Below, piece by piece: positions 59,053 through 64,000 of a stretch of 64,000 bases of DNA. The position numbers and the translations under genes were made by a program. Numbering within the stretch: position 1 is the stretch's first letter; each line of letters opens with the position of its first letter. The notes beneath the pieces are model-generated. The model had not been told where the DNA came from. It did no database searches and worked only from the letters and a program-made list of their open reading frames with translations. Source of the stretch: Rhodococcus koreensis (GTDB lineage: Bacteria; Actinomycetota; Actinomycetes; Mycobacteriales; Mycobacteriaceae); assembly GCF_900105905.1 (NCBI RefSeq), contig NZ_FNSV01000005.1, positions 124,001-188,000 of the forward strand, written 5' to 3'.

Positions 59053-60620
59053 CTCGCACCCGCCGTTGCCTTCACCCAGTACGGGTCGCGGAGGTGGCGC
59101 TTGTACATTTTTCCGTTGGGATCCCGCGGCAACTCGTCCATGAAATCGACGGATTTCGGAACCTTGAAGGCAGCGAGACGCTCGCGGCAGAACTTCTGGA
59201 TCTCGTCCGCAAGATCGGGACTCGCGGTCACTCCGACACCGAGCTGGACGACAGCCTTGACCTCTTCACCCCATTCCTCGTTGGGTATGCCGAACACGGC
59301 AGCATCTGCGATGCCCTGGTGCTCGAGGAGTACGGTCTCGACTTCTGCTGGGTAGATGTTGACCCCGCCCGACAAAATGAGGTCTGTTCGCCGGGAAACG
59401 AGATAGAGGTAGCCGTCCTCGTCCATCCGTCCATAGTCACCAGCGGTGAAGAGGTCGCCGCGTCGCGCGGAGGCAGATTTCGACTCGTCCTTGTGATACT
59501 TGAAGGAGGACCCTCCACCAGGAAGGGTGGAGTACACCGCTCCCACCTCGCCGCGCGGGACTTCGTTGCCCGCTTCGTCGAGGACCTTGATGACGGCACC
59601 AGGCAGGAAGGGCCTGCCGACCGTTCCTGGTCGCTCGAGCGCCTCCGACGGGGTCACCAGGGTGCCGCCGACACCCTCGCCCGAGGAGTAGTACTCATAG
59701 ACCACCGGGCCGAACCAGTCCATCATGCGCCGCTTCACATCTGCGGGACAGGGTGCGCCGGCGTGCGAAATCACGCGTAGCGAGGACACGTCGTACTTCT
59801 TGCGCGTCGATTCGGGGAGCTTGAGCAGTCGGTAGAACTGAATCGGCACCATTTGGGTGCTGGTGATGCGGTGCTTCTCGACCAGCGCCAAAAACTGTTC
59901 TGCGTCGAACTTGGCAGTCAAGATCAACGTGTGTCCAAGCTGTAAAGCGAACATCGCGTACCCGCCCGGGGCGTTGTGGTATAGCGGGGAGACGCAGAGG
60001 TGCGCGTTTCTCCCCGCCTGTCCGAGCCCGAACACCGCCAGCATGTTCATCGGAGCGGTGAGTTTGTCCTGGCACTCCGGCGACATCCCCGAGAGCGTAC
60101 GCCGGACACCCTTAGGGCGACCCGTGGTGCCTGACGTATAGGACATCATCGAACCGGCCGCTCGATCCTCGGGCGCGGTTGTGGGCTGACAATCGATCAC
60201 GCTCGTGAAGTCAGCGAAACCGTCGATCTCACCGACGGCGAGGGTGTTGAGGGCCGGCAGATTCGCTTCCTCGACTGCAGCATTGGCCTTGTCGCCGAAT
60301 CGCTCGTGCGCGATGAACGCCTTCGCGTCGGAATTATCCAGTATGTAGGCGATCTCGGACGCAATGAGGTTGTGATTCAACGGCGTGTAGTAGAGCCCTG
60401 CTTGCCCCGCCGCCAGGACGGACACGATGAACTCGGCACAGTTGGGCAGCAGGATCGCAATTCCATCGCCCCGCTGAAGCCCCATCTCACGGAGTGCGTG
60501 TACCAGCTGATTCGCTCGCTCCTGCAGTTCCCGGAACGTGAGCGTGCCGCCCTCGGGGTCTACGACGGCGATCCGATCCGGGTGGGCTTTCGCTGCACTC
60601 CAGAATCCGACGTGAGTCAT
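59049..60620 (-). CDS. Acyl-CoA synthetase (AMP-forming)
   Basis: A 523-residue ANL enzyme with SYTSGTTGRPKG, YEYYSSGEG in place of the common Y-G-x-T-E segment, GDYGRMDEDGY and the C-terminal PNGKMYKRHL with the catalytic Lys. It resembles FadD3/FadD19-like and other ring- or side-chain-acid synthetases, but substrate class cannot be fixed by eye. The ATG at 60618-60620 follows GGACACC; ribosome-binding site moderate. Confidence 0.92.
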   Translation of the reverse strand: MTHVGFWSAAKAHPDRIAVVDPEGGTLTFRELQERANQLVHALREMGLQRGDGIAILLPNCAEFIVSVLAAGQAGLYYTPLNHNLIASEIAYILDNSDAKAFIAHERFGDKANAAVEEANLPALNTLAVGEIDGFADFTSVIDCQPTTAPEDRAAGSMMSYTSGTTGRPKGVRRTLSGMSPECQDKLTAPMNMLAVFGLGQAGRNAHLCVSPLYHNAPGGYAMFALQLGHTLILTAKFDAEQFLALVEKHRITSTQMVPIQFYRLLKLPESTRKKYDVSSLRVISHAGAPCPADVKRRMMDWFGPVVYEYYSSGEGVGGTLVTPSEALERPGTVGRPFLPGAVIKVLDEAGNEVPRGEVGAVYSTLPGGGSSFKYHKDESKSASARRGDLFTAGDYGRMDEDGYLYLVSRRTDLILSGGVNIYPAEVETVLLEHQGIADAAVFGIPNEEWGEEVKAVVQLGVGVTASPDLADEIQKFCRERLAAFKVPKSVDFMDELPRDPNGKMYKRHLRDPYWVKATAGAR

Positions 60621-60701
60621 TGAGGTGTCCTTTCTAACAGTTGTCGTCTCCGGCCCACAGCAGGCTCGCGAGCGCCGCCCGAACGGTGGGATGGGTTCGG
60701 T

Positions 60702-61460
60702 CTACGAGACCGACAGGCCGCCGTCGACGCGCACGAGGGCGTCGGTGACGAATGATGATGCATTACTAGCGAGAAATACTGCGGCACCGACTATTTCGTT
60801 GGGTGCTGCGGGTCGTCCCAGTGCATTCGGAGCAGTGGTCCGCGCTTCCTCCGGCCAGGAGTCGGCGATGTCCGTCAAGAACGGACCCGGAGATATGGCG
60901 TTGACGCGCACCTTCGGCCCGTACTCGGCGGCGAGTGACCTTGTCATCGCGTTGAGTGCAGCCTTGGCACTGCCGTAGGGAACGACACCGGGCAGCGGTT
61001 GGAGCGAACCGGAGGACGAGATGTTGATGATGGAACCGCCCTCGCCGTCGTACATCCGCTTCGCCACCTGCGAAGCCAGGCGGAAAGGCCCCTTGAAGTT
61101 CAGATTTACAACGCTGTCGAACAGCTTCTCGCTGACATCGTGGCTCGGCACCGCTGGGCCCATTCCCGCGTTGTTCACCAGTATGTCCAGCCGGCCGGCC
61201 CAGCCGTAGGCGGTTTCGATAAGTGAGTCAATCGACTCCCATTGCCCCGCATGAACACTGACCGCGAGTCCCTTTCTGCCCATGGCCGTTACCTCGGCCG
61301 CCACCTCCTCGCAGCGATCGAGCTTCCGGCTCGCGACGATCACGTCCGCCCCCCGCTCGGCGAACGCCCGGACCATCTGATAGCCCATTCCGCGGCTGCC
61401 GCCGGTGACGAGTGCGACCTTTCCGGTGAGGTCGAAGAGTGAATCGGTTGTCTGACTCAT
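60702..61460 (-). CDS. SDR-family oxidoreductase
   Basis: A 252-residue SDR. TGGSRGMGYQMVRAF, LVNNAGMGPAVPS, NISSSGSLQ and catalytic YGSAK are intact. It is a paralogue of the SDR at 19920-20666. The ATG at 61458-61460 is preferred to a longer frame. It lies 55 bp after the dehydrogenase gene. Confidence 0.9.
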   Translation of the reverse strand: MSQTTDSLFDLTGKVALVTGGSRGMGYQMVRAFAERGADVIVASRKLDRCEEVAAEVTAMGRKGLAVSVHAGQWESIDSLIETAYGWAGRLDILVNNAGMGPAVPSHDVSEKLFDSVVNLNFKGPFRLASQVAKRMYDGEGGSIINISSSGSLQPLPGVVPYGSAKAALNAMTRSLAAEYGPKVRVNAISPGPFLTDIADSWPEEARTTAPNALGRPAAPNEIVGAAVFLASNASSFVTDALVRVDGGLSVS

Positions 61461-61515
61461 GGTTTGCCTGTTCTGAGAGCGCTGATCGGATGAGTTGTCT
61501 TGCCCGTCGGTCTTC

Positions 61516-62820
61516 TCAGTAGACTGGGGCGTCGATTCCGTGCCGCGCAAACACGTCCGCGTATCGTGCGTGAGCCTTTTCGCGTAGTTTGGGAATGTGC
61601 CGAGTCGGGAAGAGGTCGTCGCTCGGCTCGTAGTCCCTGAGGATCTTCTTCGCCAGCGTCACCTTGTGCACCTCGGTAGGACCGTCGGCGAGACCCATCG
61701 TGTACGAACTCACAATCATGTCGATGAACGGCATCTCGGTCGTAACACCCAGCGATCCGTGGATCTGCAGAGCCCGTGAGGCGATGTTGTTCAGGACCTT
61801 GGGCATCGCGACCTTCACCGCAGCGATGTCGCCACGCACACGCTTGTAGTCCTGATAGCGATCGATCCGCCAGGCTGTGCGCAGCACGAGAAGCCGGAAC
61901 TGCTCCATCTCGATCCACGACTCCGAGATCATCGACTGAATCATCTGTTTGTCGGCCAAGAGCTCGCCCTTCGTGGTTCGTGAGATCGCCCGCTCGCAGA
62001 GCATGTCGAAGGCGCGACTCACGTTGCCGAGGGTTCGCATGGCGTGGTGAACACGACCGCCTCCGAGCCGGGTCTGCGCGATGGCGAAGGCCTGCCCGCG
62101 GTCGCCGAGGAGGTTTGCGCGAGGAACGCGAGCATTCGTCAAGCGCAGGTATGACTCCGACGCATCACGGTTGCCGCGTAACCGCATGCCGATGTTCCGT
62201 ACCGTTTCGAGGCCGGGGGTGTCCGTGGGCACAATCAACATCGACGCCCGCTTGTGGGGCGGGTTGTCGGGGTCGGTCACGACGAACATGATCAGGAAGT
62301 CGGCCTCGGCTGCGTTGGAGATGAACCACTTCTCGCCGTTGATGACCCAATCTTCACCGTCGACGACTGCCGTGGTCTGCAGTGCGGTCGGGTCGGCACC
62401 GCCCTGAGGTTCGGTCATCGCATACGCGGAAAGAATTTTTCCGGCGAGAAGCGGATTCATCCACTTCTCCTTCTGCTCCGGAGTCCCGTAATGGGCGAGG
62501 ATCTCCATGTTTCCCGTATCGGGTGCAGCGCAACCGAACACGATCGGACCAAGCCCGCCACGGCCGAGAATCTCATTCAGGAGTGCCAGCTTCACCTGGC
62601 CGTGGCCGGGGCCGCCGAGTTCCGGTCCCAGGTGTGTCGCCCACAGACCCTGCGCCTTCACCTTCTCCTGCAGAGGCAGAACCAACTCCTGCCACAGCGG
62701 GTTGTGGATGTCCAGCCCGTCGACGGCGAAGTCGAGTGGTTCGACCTCGTCACGCACGAAGTCGGCTGCCCAGTCCAGCTTTGCCTGATACTCGGGGTCT
62801 GTCTCGAAATCCCATGCCAT
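61516..62820 (-). CDS. ACAD10/11-type acyl-CoA dehydrogenase
   Basis: A 434-residue flavoprotein. CAAPDTGNMEIL, MTEPQGGADPTALQ and C-terminal ADGPTEVHKV put it in the same subgroup as 18673-19923. No APH-type kinase gene accompanies it in this window, so its function may be ordinary dehydrogenation. The ATG at 62818-62820 follows GGAGTG at good spacing. Confidence 0.9.
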   Translation of the reverse strand: MAWDFETDPEYQAKLDWAADFVRDEVEPLDFAVDGLDIHNPLWQELVLPLQEKVKAQGLWATHLGPELGGPGHGQVKLALLNEILGRGGLGPIVFGCAAPDTGNMEILAHYGTPEQKEKWMNPLLAGKILSAYAMTEPQGGADPTALQTTAVVDGEDWVINGEKWFISNAAEADFLIMFVVTDPDNPPHKRASMLIVPTDTPGLETVRNIGMRLRGNRDASESYLRLTNARVPRANLLGDRGQAFAIAQTRLGGGRVHHAMRTLGNVSRAFDMLCERAISRTTKGELLADKQMIQSMISESWIEMEQFRLLVLRTAWRIDRYQDYKRVRGDIAAVKVAMPKVLNNIASRALQIHGSLGVTTEMPFIDMIVSSYTMGLADGPTEVHKVTLAKKILRDYEPSDDLFPTRHIPKLREKAHARYADVFARHGIDAPVY

Positions 62821-62895
62821 AGTGCACTCCTTAGTTCGATTTTCGCTATGTTTCCGCTGTTCAATCGGTTGCTTTGCGGTCATCCGACGCGCTGG

Positions 62896-63525
62896 TCATC
62901 CGTAGGTCAATTGGTTCGGCTCAAGGTGCGAGTGGTCGTTGAAGGACACGAGCGTCAGGCCTCGCGATCCTGCGATCACTTTGGTGATCCCGGTGTTGAC
63001 GGCCACTGTCTGTAGTCGGTGCCACAACTCGGGTCCTCCTCCGAGAAGCGCCGTCGCGATAGACGCGATCACCCCGGCACTCGTGACGACCACGGCACAC
63101 CCGCCCCGCCCGGCTGCGTGGGCGGTGTCCTTCAGGGCTGTATGTACCCGGTCTGTGAACCCCGCGAACGTCTCTGGGTACTGGGTATCGTGCTTCCCGC
63201 TCGTCCACCGCCGCTTCGCGTCGAGCCAACCCTCGGCTCCGAGATCGCCGAGGGTGCCGATCGGTCCGCACGCCGCTTCGAGGATCGGCTTGTGGTCGAA
63301 TTCGTTCCACCGTGGATCCACTGCTGCGTCGGCGAGCCCCGCCCACGACACCGTCTGAACGTGCCTCCGCAGGTCACCACTGACGACGCTGGTCGGAGTT
63401 GCGCCGCGTTCCCGTAGTGCGGCGCCGACGAGCGCGGACTGATGGAAGCCTTTCGGGGACAGCTGGTCGTAGTCTGCGGCTCCCAGGGAAGCCTGGCCGT
63501 GCCGGACCAGGAAGATGACGCTCAT
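62896..63525 (-). CDS. Histidine phosphatase (phosphoglycerate-mutase fold)
   Basis: A 209-residue protein with the RHGQ motif at about residues 9-12 in FLVRHGQAS, an Arg in SGDLRRHVQT, and a second His region in SFNDHSHLEP. Members dephosphorylate small molecules or proteins. In a cluster with 4-hydroxyacyl-CoA kinase chemistry it could remove phosphate from an intermediate, but this is speculative. Start ATG 63523-63525; longer frame rejected. Confidence 0.85.
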   Translation of the reverse strand: MSVIFLVRHGQASLGAADYDQLSPKGFHQSALVGAALRERGATPTSVVSGDLRRHVQTVSWAGLADAAVDPRWNEFDHKPILEAACGPIGTLGDLGAEGWLDAKRRWTSGKHDTQYPETFAGFTDRVHTALKDTAHAAGRGGCAVVVTSAGVIASIATALLGGGPELWHRLQTVAVNTGITKVIAGSRGLTLVSFNDHSHLEPNQLTYG

Positions 63526-63547
63526 GCGAGTACAGCCACCTTTACGC

Positions 63548-64000
63548 TCACGACCACGGGGTGCCGGGGACGAGGTTCTTGTACACAACATGCATGTCGG
63601 TGAACTCGTGCAGCCCCCACGGACCGTTCTCGACGCCGAGACCGCTTGACTTGACCCCGCCGAACGGCAGATGAGGCAAGAGGTAGAGGTGGCAGTTCAC
63701 CCAAGTCGTCCCTGCCGCGATTCTGCGCGCCAACTGCGCACCGCGATCAGCGTCGCTGGTCCAGATGGACGAGCCGAGACCGAAATGCGTTGCGTTTGCC
63801 CGAGCAATGGCATCGTCGAGGTCGTCGTACGGCAGGACCGGGAGAGCGGGCCCGAACTGCTCCTCCGCTACGACGGGCATGGAATCGGTCACGTCGGTAA
63901 GAATTGTGGGGGCATAGAAGAAACCCGGACCGTCGATCCTGCTCCCTCCCGCGGCGACAGTCGCACCCGCGTCGACCGCATTGCGCACCAGACCCTCGAC
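63548..64000 (-). CDS. NAD(P)-dependent aldehyde dehydrogenase, C-terminal part
   Basis: The last 150 residues of an aldehyde dehydrogenase; the 5' part lies beyond the right edge. GPGFFYAPTILTDV, EEQFGPALPVLPYDD (Glu and Phe of the cofactor site) and LPFGGVKSSGLG are conserved family segments. The catalytic Cys and Glu are outside the window. It may oxidise an aldehyde to the acid that the synthetase activates. 22 bp upstream of the phosphatase gene. Confidence 0.9.
   Translation of the reverse strand, partial: VEGLVRNAVDAGATVAAGGSRIDGPGFFYAPTILTDVTDSMPVVAEEQFGPALPVLPYDDLDDAIARANATHFGLGSSIWTSDADRGAQLARRIAAGTTWVNCHLYLLPHLPFGGVKSSGLGVENGPWGLHEFTDMHVVYKNLVPGTPWS

Noticed and set aside
1..64000. 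tRNA, rRNA, riboswitch, CRISPR or prophage elements
   Set aside because: I looked for cloverleaf-like, repeat-spacer and phage-type signals and saw none; a covariance-model search would be needed to exclude small RNAs.

Overview
This 64 kb window comes from a high-GC actinobacterium, most likely a mycolic-acid group genus such as Rhodococcus, Gordonia or Nocardia. The evidence is GC-rich genes packed in long 4-bp-overlap operons, a PknK-like kinase regulator, HtaA- and FadD/FadE-type proteins, and many short-chain dehydrogenases (SDRs) and Baeyer-Villiger monooxygenases (BVMOs). No tRNA, rRNA, CRISPR array or prophage was seen. The whole window is accessory catabolism: activation, oxidation and ring opening of cyclic and branched (terpenoid-, alicyclic- or steroid-like) carbon skeletons as CoA thioesters.

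Layout. (A) 1-15578, minus strand: a 15-gene operon with a CoA-transferase, acyl-CoA synthetase, three 3-hydroxyacyl-CoA dehydrogenase-like proteins, three acyl-CoA dehydrogenase-like proteins, two crotonases (one BadI/MenB-like), two SDRs, a KstD-like flavoprotein, a small EthD-like protein and a BVMO running off the left edge. A predicted leaderless promoter lies at 15585-15614. (B) 16039-21850: a TetR regulator divergent from SDR - APH-type kinase - ACAD10/11-type dehydrogenase - SDR - alpha-methylacyl-CoA racemase, closed by a perfect 18-bp hairpin. (C) 21910-26705: amidohydrolase and acyl-CoA synthetase (minus), divergent from a Liv-type binding lipoprotein and an HSD10-type SDR (plus). 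(D) 27036-30015: pntAB transhydrogenase. (E) 30016-31111: insertion-sequence debris. (F) 31112-36371: livHMGF permease and ATPases (minus), a GntR regulator and a SnoaL-like protein (plus). (G) 36458-48029, minus: SMP-30 lactonase, BVMO, decayed epimerase, HtaA-domain protein, ferredoxin reductase, ferredoxin, P450, MFS exporter, beta-lactamase-fold esterase, SDR, VOC protein. (H) 48387-51683: a kinase-ATPase-LuxR regulator, followed by an IS21 istB remnant, a TetR gene and an MFS exporter. (I) 55480-64000, minus: VOC, SDR, racemase, enoyl-CoA hydratase, acyl-CoA synthetase, SDR, ACAD10/11-type dehydrogenase, histidine phosphatase, aldehyde dehydrogenase (cut by the right edge).

How it may work together (inference). 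P450 and SDRs would make cyclic ketones. BVMOs would turn these into esters or lactones, and the esterase and SMP-30 protein would open them to hydroxy acids. The synthetases would make CoA esters and the racemases would fix alpha-methyl stereochemistry. The kinase/ACAD pair of region B resembles the machinery that removes 4-hydroxy groups through 4-phospho-acyl-CoA. Operon A has every enzyme type of the cyclohexanecarboxyl-CoA ring-opening route. No thiolase is present in the window.

Regulation. A 14-bp palindrome TGATCGNNCGATCA occurs upstream of the region B operon and of the 39.2 kb BVMO, and with one arm mismatch upstream of the Liv-type lipoprotein. This suggests one regulon, probably controlled by the TetR protein at 16039-16659.
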